Source: Streptomyces griseus subsp. griseus (GTDB taxonomy: Bacteria; Actinomycetota; Actinomycetes; Streptomycetales; Streptomycetaceae). Taken from it: DNA of 64,000 nt. Both the position numbers and the translations under genes were made by a program. Under the pieces are notes generated by a model. That model saw only the letters and a list, made by a program, of their open reading frames with translations. It ran no database searches and was not told where the DNA came from. The DNA is taken from the NCBI RefSeq assembly GCF_000720255.1, contig NZ_JOJE01000015.1:1-64000 (forward strand), written 5' to 3'. How positions within the stretch are numbered: position 1 is the stretch's first letter; each line of letters opens with the position of its first letter. Positions 1 to 7,439 of this stretch are shown here, in pieces.

Positions 1-84
1 CGCGAGCTACAGACACTCCTCGCCCTCTGGACCGGTGCCTGCCCCACCTGCCACCGCGACATACCCACCCCCATACGAACCTGA
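1..84 (+). other. Possible 3' end of a gene entering from the left edge
   Basis: An open frame runs in from the window edge to a TGA at 82-84 and encodes about 27 residues containing CPTCHRD, a CxxC pair. The frame uses CTA, ATA twice, ACA and CGA, codons that are rare in the neighbouring genes, which would fit a mobile-element or recently acquired gene. It could equally be non-coding sequence read by chance, because too little is visible to name a family. It lies on the opposite strand from, and converges with, the next gene. Confidence 0.3.
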
Positions 85-94
85 CCAAGCCCTA

Positions 95-991
95 CTAGTA
101 CTGCGTCCGCAGGTGCTCCCAGAACCCGTCCCGCAGCGCGCGCCGCAGGTCCGCCTGGCCGCGCAGCGAGTACTGGAGGATGCCCTCCGCCTCGACGAGC
201 AGGTCCTGGTCCACGGAGCCAGGGAGGTAGGGGTGGCCGGGCAGCAGTTCCACCAGCGACTGCCTGCCGCGTGCCGACAGCCACTTCGCGGCGATCTGCG
301 CGCCCACGAAGCGCACGTCCTCGCGGGTGGGCCGGGTCGCCCCGGACGCCTCGTAGGCGGGGGCGGTGCGCCGTGACACGTACGGCTTGAAGAAGTCGAG
401 GTCGAGGGTGCGCTGGCTGTCGACCTCCCAGAGCAGGGGCTCCGCCTGGTTGCGGCCCTCGGGTGCCTCGATGCCCCAGAGGTGGACCCGGGCGCCGTAG
501 CCCTGCGCCGCCTCCACCGCCGAGACCAGGTCCTCGTCGCCGCCGAGGAGGGCCGCGTCGCTGATGGCTCGGTGCCGGGCGAGGGACTCCAGGTCCGTGC
601 GGATCAGGGAGTCGACGCCCTTCTGCTGGTTGTTGGCGTTGAGGTTGCCGAGCCGGACCTTGACGTCGGGGAGTTCGGCGATGGTCTGCTGTTCCGCCGT
701 GTGGATGCGGCGTCTCGCCCCGTCGTACCAGTAGACCCGCAGCAGTCGGCTGTCCGCGAAGATGCTGCGTGCCCGGTCGATCAGGGCCTCGATCAGGCCC
801 TCGGCGTCCAGGTCGAAGGCGCGGCGGTCCTCGGTCCCGGCGACGAGTCGGCCCGCGGCCGCGTAGAGGTATCCCGCGTCGACGAAGATCGCGTGGGTCG
901 AGGGCGTCTTGGCCACCTCGGCGAGCATGCGCTGGAGCAGCTCGTTCGTGCGGTCGATGCGGGCGGTGAGGGCCGCCAGGTCGTCGTTCAT
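95..991 (-). CDS. NYN-domain (PIN-like) putative ribonuclease
   Basis: The 298-aa product has the acidic pattern of NYN/PIN-like nucleases: FVDAGYLY near residue 37, KGVDSLIRTDL near 125 and GGDEDLVSAV near 150, whose aspartates would bind a catalytic metal. Such proteins are predicted cytoplasmic RNases; no substrate can be inferred. The C-terminal third is a separate domain resembling the OST-HTH/LOTUS-like tails often joined to NYN domains, but I cannot confirm that. The ATG at 989-991 was chosen over the upstream in-frame start at 1057 because a GAGGTG Shine-Dalgarno sequence directly precedes it. It is transcribed divergently from the 50-aa gene to its right. Confidence 0.85.
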   Translation of the reverse strand: MNDDLAALTARIDRTNELLQRMLAEVAKTPSTHAIFVDAGYLYAAAGRLVAGTEDRRAFDLDAEGLIEALIDRARSIFADSRLLRVYWYDGARRRIHTAEQQTIAELPDVKVRLGNLNANNQQKGVDSLIRTDLESLARHRAISDAALLGGDEDLVSAVEAAQGYGARVHLWGIEAPEGRNQAEPLLWEVDSQRTLDLDFFKPYVSRRTAPAYEASGATRPTREDVRFVGAQIAAKWLSARGRQSLVELLPGHPYLPGSVDQDLLVEAEGILQYSLRGQADLRRALRDGFWEHLRTQY

Positions 992-1057
992 CACCTCTAT
1001 TGTCCCGGCGGTCACGCTGCGAACACAACCGGTCCCGGTCAGTCTCCTCATCATCAC

Positions 1058-1071
1058 TTACCGGTCGGTAA
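1058..1071. promoter_or_regulatory. Palindromic operator-like site (TetR-type spacing)
   Basis: TTACCG-GT-CGGTAA is a perfect 6-2-6 palindrome in the divergent region between the NYN gene (start 991) and the 50-aa gene (start 1205). Short A/T-ended palindromes of this kind are typical TetR-family operators. It lies just upstream of a possible promoter (TTAGAC 1072-1077, 16 nt, TAGCGT 1094-1099). No regulator gene is adjacent, so its factor is unknown. Confidence 0.4.
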
Positions 1072-1204
1072 TTAGACGTTCGAAAAATTTCCTTAGCGTA
1101 GGGAATGTTTGTAACACGCAACCCGTTGACTACTACAGGACACAGCAGCAAGCCGTTCCTCAGCAGTTCTCCGCAGGAGGATCACCAGACGAAGGGAGAA
1201 GCCC

Positions 1205-1357
1205 ATGCGCTTCGAAATCATGCGACTCGACGACGTCGACGGTACGCCCGTGGACAGCACCGTCGTGGACGCCGCCTCCGTCAACCGGATCGTGCAGCAG
1301 GCCGCCGCCATTGGGCAGCGCCTCTGGATCCGCCCGGCCGAGACCTCGGCCTCATAA
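1205..1357 (+). CDS. 50-aa conserved-looking micro-protein
   Basis: This short gene is preceded by a strong ribosome site (GAAGGGAGAA, about 4 nt before ATG) and followed by a perfect terminator hairpin, so it is probably real. The product begins MRFEIMRLDD and contains VDAASVNRIVQQAAAIGQR, predicted to form one amphipathic helix after a short beta strand. There is no signal peptide or membrane segment. I do not recognise a biochemical function. It stands alone as a single-gene unit with about 210 bp of upstream region shared with the divergent NYN gene, and its codon usage matches the chromosome. Confidence 0.7.
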   Translation: MRFEIMRLDDVDGTPVDSTVVDAASVNRIVQQAAAIGQRLWIRPAETSAS

Positions 1358-1386
1358 CGCGCGCATCCCTCACGACAGACGTTCAG

Positions 1387-1420
1387 AGCCCCCGTACGGC
1401 ACCGACGCCGTACGGGGGCT
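1387..1420. terminator. Bidirectional hairpin terminator
   Basis: A perfect 14-bp inverted repeat (arms 1387-1400 and 1407-1420, 6-nt loop) lies between the convergent 50-aa gene and the MarC gene. It can end transcription from both sides. It lacks a long T tract, as is usual in Streptomyces. Confidence 0.75.
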
Positions 1421-1424
1421 CCGC

Positions 1425-2030
1425 TCATGCGCCCCGGACCACCTGGGTGACCCCGTTGATGATCTGCTGCACGGCGATCGCGGAGAGCATCATGCCCGCG
1501 AGCCGTGTCACCAGGACCACGCCGCCGTCCTTGATGACCCGGATGATCAGCAGCGAGTACCGCATCACCAGCCACAGCACGACATGGATCGCGAGGATCG
1601 CCACCCATACCGACACCTGCATGGCGGCACTGTCGGCCTTCTGCACGGCGAGGATGACCGACACGATCGCACCGGGCCCCGCCAGCAGCGGCATGCCCAG
1701 CGGTACGAGCGCCACGTTGACGTCCTTGGTCTGCTTCGGCTCGTCCGTCTTGCCGGTGAGCAGGTCGAGCGCGATCAGCAGGAGCAGCAGTCCGCCCGCG
1801 ATCATCAGCGCGGGCACGGAGACGTGCAGGTAGTCGAGGATCTGGTGACCGAGCAACCCGAAGACGGTGATCACGCCGCCCGCGACACAGACGGCCTGGA
1901 AGGCCATCCGCTTCTGCACCTTGCCGGGGCGTCCGGCGGTCAGCGCGAGGAAGATCGGAGTGATCCCGGGGGGATCCATGATGACGAAGAGGGTGAGGAA
2001 GAGGGAGCCGAAAACGGCAACGTCGAACAT
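1425..2030 (-). CDS. MarC family integral membrane protein
   Basis: The 201-aa protein has about six hydrophobic segments and the family signatures: an N-terminal FVIMDPPGITPIFLALT segment and a central PLGMPLLAGPGAIVSVIL loop. MarC/UPF0056 proteins sit in the cytoplasmic membrane. Their transport role is unresolved; the early link to multiple antibiotic resistance in E. coli was not upheld. Length is normal and no domain is missing. It is a single gene ending at the shared terminator, with the PHP gene upstream on the same strand about 55 bp away, so the two may be cotranscribed. Confidence 0.9.
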   Translation of the reverse strand: MFDVAVFGSLFLTLFVIMDPPGITPIFLALTAGRPGKVQKRMAFQAVCVAGGVITVFGLLGHQILDYLHVSVPALMIAGGLLLLLIALDLLTGKTDEPKQTKDVNVALVPLGMPLLAGPGAIVSVILAVQKADSAAMQVSVWVAILAIHVVLWLVMRYSLLIIRVIKDGGVVLVTRLAGMMLSAIAVQQIINGVTQVVRGA

Positions 2031-2084
2031 CAGTGCAAAGACCTTGTGGGAAAGGGGTGAGAGGTGGACGCGCGGAGGTGATCC

Positions 2085-2942
2085 TCAGACTCCGCCGGCC
2101 CCCGGCACGGGGAACGCCCCGAACGCCCGCCGCGTGATCTCCCCGTACACCTCGGGGTCCGTCGTGTACTCGCCGAGCACGCACGTCTTGCGGCTGCCGT
2201 GGTAGTCGCTGGACCCGGTCGTCAGCAGCCCCAGCTCCTTGGCCAGCCCCCGCAGCCGCGCCCGCGCGTCCGCGTCGTGGTCCATGTGGTCGACCTCGAT
2301 GCCGTCGAGACCGGCGGCCGCCATCTCGGCGATCGCCGAGTCCGGCACCGTGAGCCCCCGCTTCGCCGCTGCCGGGTGCGCGAACACCGTGACTCCGCCG
2401 GCGCCCTTGACCAGCCGGATCGCCTCGAAGGGGTCGGTCTCGTGTTTCGCGACGTAGGCCCGGCCGCCGTCGGCCAGCCAGTCAGGGGTGAAGGCGTCGC
2501 TCACGCTCGATACGACCCCGAGCTCGACGAGCGCGGTCGCGACATGCGGGCGCCCGACCGAACCGTCCCCGGCGATCCGCGCCACCTGCTCCCAGGTGAC
2601 CGGTACGCCCAATTCCCGCAGCTTGGCCACCATGCCCCGCGCCCGCGGCACCCGGTCGTCCCGGACCAGCTCACGCTCGGCGAGCAGGGCGGGCTCCTCG
2701 GGGTCGAAGAGGTACGCCAGCATGTGCATGCTGATGCCGTCGAACCGGCACGACAGCTCGGCCCCCGTGACCAGCGTCAGCCCCGCCGGCAGCGCGGCGA
2801 TCGCCTCCGCGTATCCCCGGGTCGTGTCGTGGTCGGTCAGCGCGACAACGTCCAGCCCGGCCGCGGCAGCGTTCCGCACCAGCTCAGCGGGGGTGTCCGT
2901 ACCGTCGGAAGCCGTGGAGTGACAGTGCAGATCAATACGCAC
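2085..2942 (-). CDS. PHP-domain phosphoesterase (TrpH/YciV type)
   Basis: The 285-aa protein opens with RIDLHCHSTASDGTDTP and continues with ALTDHDTT, the first two metal-binding motifs of the PHP superfamily; FAHPAAAKRG and GSSDYHGS supply further histidines and aspartates. In this subfamily characterised members are 5'-3' exoribonucleases or 3',5'-nucleotide phosphatases using a trinuclear metal site. The activity here is inferred. The GTG at 2940-2942 was chosen because the HCH motif in this family lies within the first ten residues and a TGGAGT sequence precedes it; an in-frame start at 2984 would add a basic, low-complexity extension. Confidence 0.87.
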   Translation of the reverse strand: MRIDLHCHSTASDGTDTPAELVRNAAAAGLDVVALTDHDTTRGYAEAIAALPAGLTLVTGAELSCRFDGISMHMLAYLFDPEEPALLAERELVRDDRVPRARGMVAKLRELGVPVTWEQVARIAGDGSVGRPHVATALVELGVVSSVSDAFTPDWLADGGRAYVAKHETDPFEAIRLVKGAGGVTVFAHPAAAKRGLTVPDSAIAEMAAAGLDGIEVDHMDHDADARARLRGLAKELGLLTTGSSDYHGSRKTCVLGEYTTDPEVYGEITRRAFGAFPVPGAGGV

Positions 2943-3123
2943 GACACAGACTCCAGACGACGACGGGACGCGGGGGACGCTCAAGGATAACCGGACTTAC
3001 GGGCTCCCCGTCACAGCCGCACCCACCGAGCACCCCCTACACAACCCACCCAGGGGTGAGGGGAACCGCGCGCTCACCCCCCACGGCCCGCGGACGACAA
3101 ACCCCCTCCACTCACCCGGCGCT

Positions 3124-3765
3124 TCACGGCTTGAGCAAGCGCGGCGACAACGCCCCGCACGGCACCAGCTCCAACTCTGCCCCCGCGTCCCGCAGATCCG
3201 TCAGCACCAGCTCGTCGTACATCAGCAACCCGGACTGCTCCGGCCACACGACCGCCCACAGCCACAGCCCGCGCGCCTCCCCCGCGAACACCGCGCGGTC
3301 GTCCGGTGAACCGGCGACATGCCACAGCGGCGTGGGGCGCCCCGCGGCCAGCACCTTGGCCTGGGGCGGCTTCTCGACGTTCATGTACGGCCCCGGGTCC
3401 GGCCCCTCTATGCCCGCGTAGCGCGCGCCGAGGCCGACGCCGAGTTCCTCGGCGACCAGGATCAACTCGCCCATTCCGCCGAGCGGTCCGGGCCCCGAGC
3501 AGGCCACGGCGCTGGCGCGGCCGCCGCTGCGGTCGTCGCCGGCGTAGGCGACCCCGGTGAACAGCCAGCCGACCGGGAGCGGCCACGGCATCCAGATGGG
3601 CACCTGCGTGCGATGCACCACCACACTGAGGGCCTCGACGCTGGGCGGGATCACGGGCTGCAGCGGATGCACCGTCCCGTGCACATCGCACTGCCAGGAA
3701 TCGGCGAAGAGTCCGGGAGCCCTGACCCGGCCACCACACTTCGGGCAACTGGGTTCGCCCCTCAT
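3124..3765 (-). CDS. DUF6758-like conserved protein with N-terminal zinc-ribbon half
   Basis: The 213-aa protein begins MRGEPSCPKCGGRVRAPG and has a further cysteine (WQCDVHG) near residue 26, suggesting a small metal-binding ribbon. The rest is a soluble, tryptophan-rich domain without membrane segments or catalytic motifs I can name. I recall it as a Streptomyces-restricted family (DUF6758). There is no clear Shine-Dalgarno sequence before the ATG; a TAGGAC -10-like box lies only 12-17 nt upstream, so the leader would be very short. It is divergent from the MFS gene. Confidence 0.75.
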   Translation of the reverse strand: MRGEPSCPKCGGRVRAPGLFADSWQCDVHGTVHPLQPVIPPSVEALSVVVHRTQVPIWMPWPLPVGWLFTGVAYAGDDRSGGRASAVACSGPGPLGGMGELILVAEELGVGLGARYAGIEGPDPGPYMNVEKPPQAKVLAAGRPTPLWHVAGSPDDRAVFAGEARGLWLWAVVWPEQSGLLMYDELVLTDLRDAGAELELVPCGALSPRLLKP

Positions 3766-3856
3766 AGGGCCCCACGGTCCTACCCCGGCACGCTCACGTC
3801 AAGGACGATCACCCGTCCGGAGGGAACTGGTTTCACCAGCGAAAACTAGCTGTAGC

Positions 3857-3885
3857 TTGCATTATTTAGCCGGACTAACTTATTG
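3857..3885 (+). promoter_or_regulatory. Candidate promoter of the MFS gene
   Basis: TTGCAT (3857-3862) and TTATTG (3880-3885) are separated by 17 nt inside a locally A/T-rich stretch about 40 nt before the MFS start. A TTAG-5-CTAA inverted repeat (3866-3878) sits in the spacer and could be a repressor site. This is weak evidence from sequence alone. Confidence 0.3.
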
Positions 3886-3921
3886 TGTGTAGATACCAAC
3901 TACTTCGGGACGGGAGAAGCA

Positions 3922-5193
3922 ATGGACCCCCTAGACCAAGGAACCGACGCCCGGACCGGCAGTCTCCTGCGGCAGCCCAAGGCCGTCTGGGCGACGGCCG
4001 GCGCGTCCGTCGTCGCCTTCATGGGCATCGGACTCGTCGACCCGATCCTGCCGTCCATCGCCCAGGGCCTGAACGCCACGGCCAGCCAGGTCTCCCTGCT
4101 CTTCACCTCGTACTTCCTGATCACCGCGATCGCGATGCTGGTCACCGGCTTCGTCTCCAGCCGCATCGGCGGCCGCGGGACCCTGCTGCTCGGCCTCGCC
4201 CTCGTCGTGGTCTTCGCCGGTCTCGCCGGCACGTCGGGCTCCGTCGCCGAACTCGTCGGTTTCCGGGCCGGCTGGGGACTCGGCAACGCCCTCTTCGTCT
4301 CCACCGCCCTCGCGGTGATCGTCGGCGCGGCGGCCGGCGGAAGCGCGACGGCGATCCTGCTCTACGAGTCCGCCCTCGGACTCGGCATGGCCTGCGGCCC
4401 CCTGGTGGGCGCCCTGCTCGGGGACGCCAGTTGGCGCTACCCGTTCTTCGGCACCGCGTTCCTGATGGCGGTCGGCTTCCTGTGCATCACGGCGTTCCTG
4501 AAGGAGCAGCCGAAGCCGGCCCGCAAGACCTCGCTGCTCGACCCGGTCAGGGCACTCGGCCACGGCGGCCTCGCGTCCGCGGCGGTCTCGGCGTTCTTCT
4601 ACAACTACACGTTCTTCACCGTGCTGGCCTTCACGCCGTTCGTACTGAACATGACCCCGTACAAGTCCGGTGCGGTGTTCTTCGCCTGGGGAGTGCTGCT
4701 CGCCGTCTTCTCGGTGGTCGTCGCGCCGCGCCTGCAGCGGCGGTTCGGCTCGCTGAAGGTCCTCGGCGGCTCACTGGTCCTGCTCGCCGCGGACGTGCTC
4801 GTCCTCGGATACGGCGACCACACGACGGCCGTCGTCTGCACGATCCTGTCCGGCGCCTTCATCGGCGTGAACAACACCGTCTACACCGAGCTGGCCCTCG
4901 GGGTCTCCGACGCGCCGCGGCCCGTGGCGAGCGCCGGCTACAACTTCGTGCGCTGGTTCGCCGCGGCGGCCGCCCCCTACTTCGCCCCGAAGATCGAGGA
5001 GTGGACCGACATCCACATCCCGTTCGTGGTCGCGGCGGTCACCGCCGTCGTGGGCGCGCTCGTGGTCGTCGTACGGCGCAAGGCCCTCACCCTCCCCCAC
5101 TCTCGGCTTGGCTCGAGCGGGGGGACCCCCATGGCCGAGGAGCTCCAGGAGCGGCACGCGACCGAGGACGGGGTGGCGGTCTTCGCCAACTGA
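3922..5193 (+). CDS. MFS multidrug-type efflux transporter
   Basis: The 423-aa protein has twelve predicted membrane segments and begins its first helix at about residue 27. It carries the drug-exporter-like segment GIGLVDPILPSIAQGL in helix 1 and a basic loop (SSRIGGRG) between helices 2 and 3, typical of 12-span proton-driven drug exporters. The substrate is unknown. The ATG at 3922 has a GGGAGAAG ribosome site; an in-frame GTG further upstream lacks one. No transcription factor is adjacent. The extreme C-terminus carries an in-frame copy of a repeat element (see 5092-5132), which adds about 14 residues (LPHSRLGSSGGTPM) in the cytoplasmic tail. Confidence 0.88.
   Translation: MDPLDQGTDARTGSLLRQPKAVWATAGASVVAFMGIGLVDPILPSIAQGLNATASQVSLLFTSYFLITAIAMLVTGFVSSRIGGRGTLLLGLALVVVFAGLAGTSGSVAELVGFRAGWGLGNALFVSTALAVIVGAAAGGSATAILLYESALGLGMACGPLVGALLGDASWRYPFFGTAFLMAVGFLCITAFLKEQPKPARKTSLLDPVRALGHGGLASAAVSAFFYNYTFFTVLAFTPFVLNMTPYKSGAVFFAWGVLLAVFSVVVAPRLQRRFGSLKVLGGSLVLLAADVLVLGYGDHTTAVVCTILSGAFIGVNNTVYTELALGVSDAPRPVASAGYNFVRWFAAAAAPYFAPKIEEWTDIHIPFVVAAVTAVVGALVVVVRRKALTLPHSRLGSSGGTPMAEELQERHATEDGVAVFAN
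5092..5132 (+). repeat. REP-like palindromic element inside the MFS coding sequence
   Basis: The stretch starts CTCCCCCACTCTCGGCTTGG and ends GCGGGGGGACCCCCAT. It can fold as a stem (TCCCCC and CTC against GAG and GGGGGA) followed by a second short GGGGG/CCCCC hairpin. I recall this sequence as a dispersed intergenic repeat in Streptomyces genomes, occasionally translated near protein ends. Here it is read in frame at the 3' end of the transporter gene and does not disrupt it. No second copy was seen in this window. Confidence 0.6.
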
Positions 5194-5244
5194 CGCTTTA
5201 CGGCCACCGCTTGGTGACCTTGCTCACCCGGCGTCGGTGCGGCG

Positions 5245-5841
5245 TCAGTCGAGCGGGACGGACCTGCGGGAGGGATCCCTCAGGTCCGTCCCGTTCGTCA
5301 GCCAGCGTTCCTGGAGGGCCTGGGCACCGTGCACCCGCTTCCAGGCGGCCTCGTTCGGGGTCATCGGCAGCAGCGGCAGGAACCGTACGGGGTCGAGGGG
5401 CTCGTCGAGCTCCAGGTCCTCCACCAGGCCGCCGGGCTCGGCGACCAGCACCGAGGTGAACGGGGCGCCGGGCCACAGCGGCTCCCCCACGTCGAGGGAG
5501 GCGCCCGGGGCCACGATCACACCCTCGACCTGCGGGGACGCGGCGAGGACCGCGAGCGGGCGGAGCACCTTGCCGGTGTCGGCGAGGCCCGCGCGGACGG
5601 AGAGGACCAGCTCGGCGCGGGGGCCCTTGACCGGGTCGGCGAGCATCGCGGTGGGGTCCGACATGGGGTGCGCGGACATGCCGAGCGTGGCGTAGCGGAC
5701 GACCGCGCCTTCCCTGGAGTCCTCCTGGAAGCGCAGCACCTCGATGCGATCGGTGCCGAGGAAGGTGACCGCGGCGCGCGCGTCCGGTTCGCCCAGCGCG
5801 GTGCGCAAACGGGCTTCGACCAGAGGAAGAACATCAGCCAT
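5245..5841 (-). CDS. Suppressor-of-fused (SUFU) domain protein
   Basis: The 198-aa soluble protein begins MADVLPLVEARL and has the bacterial SUFU pattern: VRYATLGMSAHPM near the middle, a RAELVLSVRAG strand and a final LPLLPMTPNEAAWK motif. Bacterial SUFU proteins resemble the binding fold of the animal Hedgehog regulator; many are predicted immunity proteins of toxin systems, but no toxin gene is nearby. The ATG at 5841 lacks a Shine-Dalgarno sequence and has TATGCT at positions -12 to -7, so the mRNA is probably leaderless. It converges with the MFS gene and is divergent from corA. Confidence 0.82.
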   Translation of the reverse strand: MADVLPLVEARLRTALGEPDARAAVTFLGTDRIEVLRFQEDSREGAVVRYATLGMSAHPMSDPTAMLADPVKGPRAELVLSVRAGLADTGKVLRPLAVLAASPQVEGVIVAPGASLDVGEPLWPGAPFTSVLVAEPGGLVEDLELDEPLDPVRFLPLLPMTPNEAAWKRVHGAQALQERWLTNGTDLRDPSRRSVPLD

Positions 5842-5847
5842 GCCGCG

Positions 5848-5853
5848 AGCATA
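5848..5853 (-). promoter_or_regulatory. -10 box for a probable leaderless mRNA (SUFU gene)
   Basis: TATGCT on the minus strand ends 6 nt before the ATG, so transcription would start at the start codon. There is no ribosome site between. Confidence 0.5.
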
Positions 5854-6054
5854 GAACTTGCCAGTAGCGGGCAAAGCAACACCTTGACACTTCTGTCGGC
5901 TGATACTCTTGCCCGGTGGTTCGGGGCAGCACGCAGAAGCGTCGCCATCAGTCCCGACGCCGCTGAGACTCCCTTACGAGGGACCGGCCGGAGGAGGTGG
6001 GGTTGTCATGGATCGAAGTCGACCTGGCAGTACCACCCGCTCTTCCGGCCACTG

Positions 6055-6132
6055 ATGCAGCTGCTCCGGCTGACCGCCGCCTTTCACGCTCGTGTCTTCG
6101 CGCGGAAGAGCACTTCGTTTCGCTTTGCCTGA
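6055..6132 (+). CDS. Candidate 25-aa leader peptide upstream of corA
   Basis: ATG at 6055 opens a 25-codon frame ending TGA at 6130-6132, encoding a basic, arginine- and phenylalanine-containing peptide that begins MQLLRLTAAF. It has no good Shine-Dalgarno sequence. It overlaps the structured part of the leader, and its stop codon lies in the first of three CTGATCT repeats. Leader peptides control magnesium-transporter genes such as mgtA and corA in enteric bacteria, which is the only reason to suspect a role. It may be a chance frame. Confidence 0.25.
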   Translation: MQLLRLTAAFHARVFARKSTSFRFA

Positions 6133-6155
6133 TCTATCTGATCTGTCTGATCTGC
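6129..6155 (+). repeat. Three tandem 9-nt repeats in the corA leader
   Basis: CTGATCTAT, CTGATCTGT and CTGATCTGC follow each other at 6129, 6138 and 6147. The repeat is unusually A/T-rich for this chromosome and lies about 150 nt before the corA start codon. Confidence 0.7.
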
Positions 6156-6300
6156 AGCAGTGACGAAGCTCGCCACCGCGACGGTGCGGTGCTCCCCGCT
6201 TTGTGGACGTGCCAAACATCCGCGTTCCAGGACGTCCCCATTCCGGGCAGTTCCACCCGTTCCCCGGCGGCCTTTCGTTGCCCGTACGAAGGAGCCAGCG

Positions 6301-7416
6301 ATGTCGATGATCCGCGACCTGCGCGCCGTGGTCCGTCCGTCCCGTATCTCCCTGCGCAAGGACACCGGCGTCTACGACGCCACACGCGCGCCCGGAACGC
6401 CGTCGGCGGTCGTCGACTGCGCCGTCTACCGCGACGGCGCCCGCGTCTACACCGACCCGCCGCTCACCCCGCACGAGGCGATGCGTCAGGTGCGCCGCGA
6501 CGGCGGCTTCGTGTGGATCGGGCTGCACGAGCCGACCGAGGCCGAATTCGCCGGGATCGCCGGTGAGTTCGGACTGCACCCGCTGGCCGTGGAGGACGCC
6601 GTGCAGGCGCACCAGCGCCCCAAGCTGGAGCGCTACGACGACTCGCTGTTCACGGTGTTCAAGACCATCCACTACGTCGAGCACGACCAGCTCGACGCGA
6701 ACAGCGAGGTCGTCGAGACCGGCGAGGTCATGTGCTTCACCGGCCGGGACTTCTTCATCACCGTCCGGCACGGCGGCCAGGGCTCGCTGCGCGCGCTGCG
6801 CCACCGGCTGCAGGACGACCCCGAGCTGCTCGCCAAGGGCCCCTCGGCCGTGCTGCACGCCATCGCCGACCACGTCGTCGACGGGTACATCGCGGTGGCC
6901 GACGCGGTGCAGGACGACATCGACGAGGTGGAGACGGAGGTGTTCTCGCCGGGCCGCAAGGGCACCCCGCGCGGCACGGACGCCGGGCGGATCTACCAAC
7001 TCAAGCGCGAGGTCCTGGAGTTCAAGCGGGCGGTGTCGCCGCTGCTGCGGCCCATGCAGCTGCTGAGCGAGCGTCCGATGCGGCTGATCGACCCGGACAT
7101 CCAGAAGTACTTCCGGGACGTCGCCGACCACCTCGCGCGCGTCCAGGAGCAGGTCGTCGGCTTCGACGAGCTCCTCAACTCCATCCTCCAGGCCAACCTC
7201 GCGCAGGCGTCCGTGGCGCAGAACGAGGACATGCGCAAGATCACGTCCTGGGCCGCCATCATCGCCGTACCGACGATGGTGTGCGGGGTGTACGGCATGA
7301 ACTTCGACTACATGCCGGAGACGCACTGGCGGTACAGCTACCCGGTGATCATGATGATCACCGGCGTCATCTGCCTGGGCATCCACCGCACCCTGAAGCG
7401 CAACGGCTGGCTGTGA
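6301..7416 (+). CDS. corA: CorA family magnesium/cobalt transporter
   Basis: The 371-aa protein has a long soluble N-terminal domain and two C-terminal membrane helices. The first ends in the family signature YGMNF, followed by a short loop (DYMPETHWRYSYP) and the second helix, with a basic tail. CorA forms pentamers in the cytoplasmic membrane and admits Mg2+, Co2+ or Ni2+. The first ATG (6301) was chosen because it has a GAAGGAG ribosome site; the open frame extends upstream without a credible start. A long structured leader precedes it. A second magnesium-type protein (MgtE-like, 8936) lies 1.5 kb downstream. Confidence 0.95.
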   Translation: MSMIRDLRAVVRPSRISLRKDTGVYDATRAPGTPSAVVDCAVYRDGARVYTDPPLTPHEAMRQVRRDGGFVWIGLHEPTEAEFAGIAGEFGLHPLAVEDAVQAHQRPKLERYDDSLFTVFKTIHYVEHDQLDANSEVVETGEVMCFTGRDFFITVRHGGQGSLRALRHRLQDDPELLAKGPSAVLHAIADHVVDGYIAVADAVQDDIDEVETEVFSPGRKGTPRGTDAGRIYQLKREVLEFKRAVSPLLRPMQLLSERPMRLIDPDIQKYFRDVADHLARVQEQVVGFDELLNSILQANLAQASVAQNEDMRKITSWAAIIAVPTMVCGVYGMNFDYMPETHWRYSYPVIMMITGVICLGIHRTLKRNGWL

Positions 7417-7427
7417 GCACGCCTGGT

Positions 7428-7433
7428 TAGGCT
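7428..7433 (+). promoter_or_regulatory. -10 box for a probable leaderless mRNA (171-aa gene)
   Basis: TAGGCT lies exactly at -12 to -7 from the ATG at 7440, with no Shine-Dalgarno sequence, the usual arrangement of leaderless Streptomyces genes. Confidence 0.5.
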
Positions 7434-7439
7434 GGGCCC

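Larger units (their letters stand above)
5842..6300 (+). ncRNA. Long structured leader region upstream of corA
   Basis: This 459-bp gap holds the divergent promoters and a long corA leader. A TTGACA box (5884-5889) with an A/T-rich TGATACTCTT (5901-5910) marks a possible promoter. Downstream are CCCT-tacg-AGGG (5971-5982), a long-range stem GGCCGGA (5986-5992) with TCCGGCC (6044-6050) enclosing GGTGG (5996-6000) with CCACC (6033-6037), then TCTTC/GAAGA. Next comes a 25-codon ORF (6055-6132) and a triple 9-nt repeat. Together they suggest a regulatory leader, perhaps sensing magnesium. I could not match it to the M-box consensus I know. Confidence 0.45.

Noticed and set aside
5960..6060. Assignment of the corA leader to the M-box (ykoK) riboswitch
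   Set aside because: I could not match the conserved core sequences, so the leader is reported only as an unassigned structured region.
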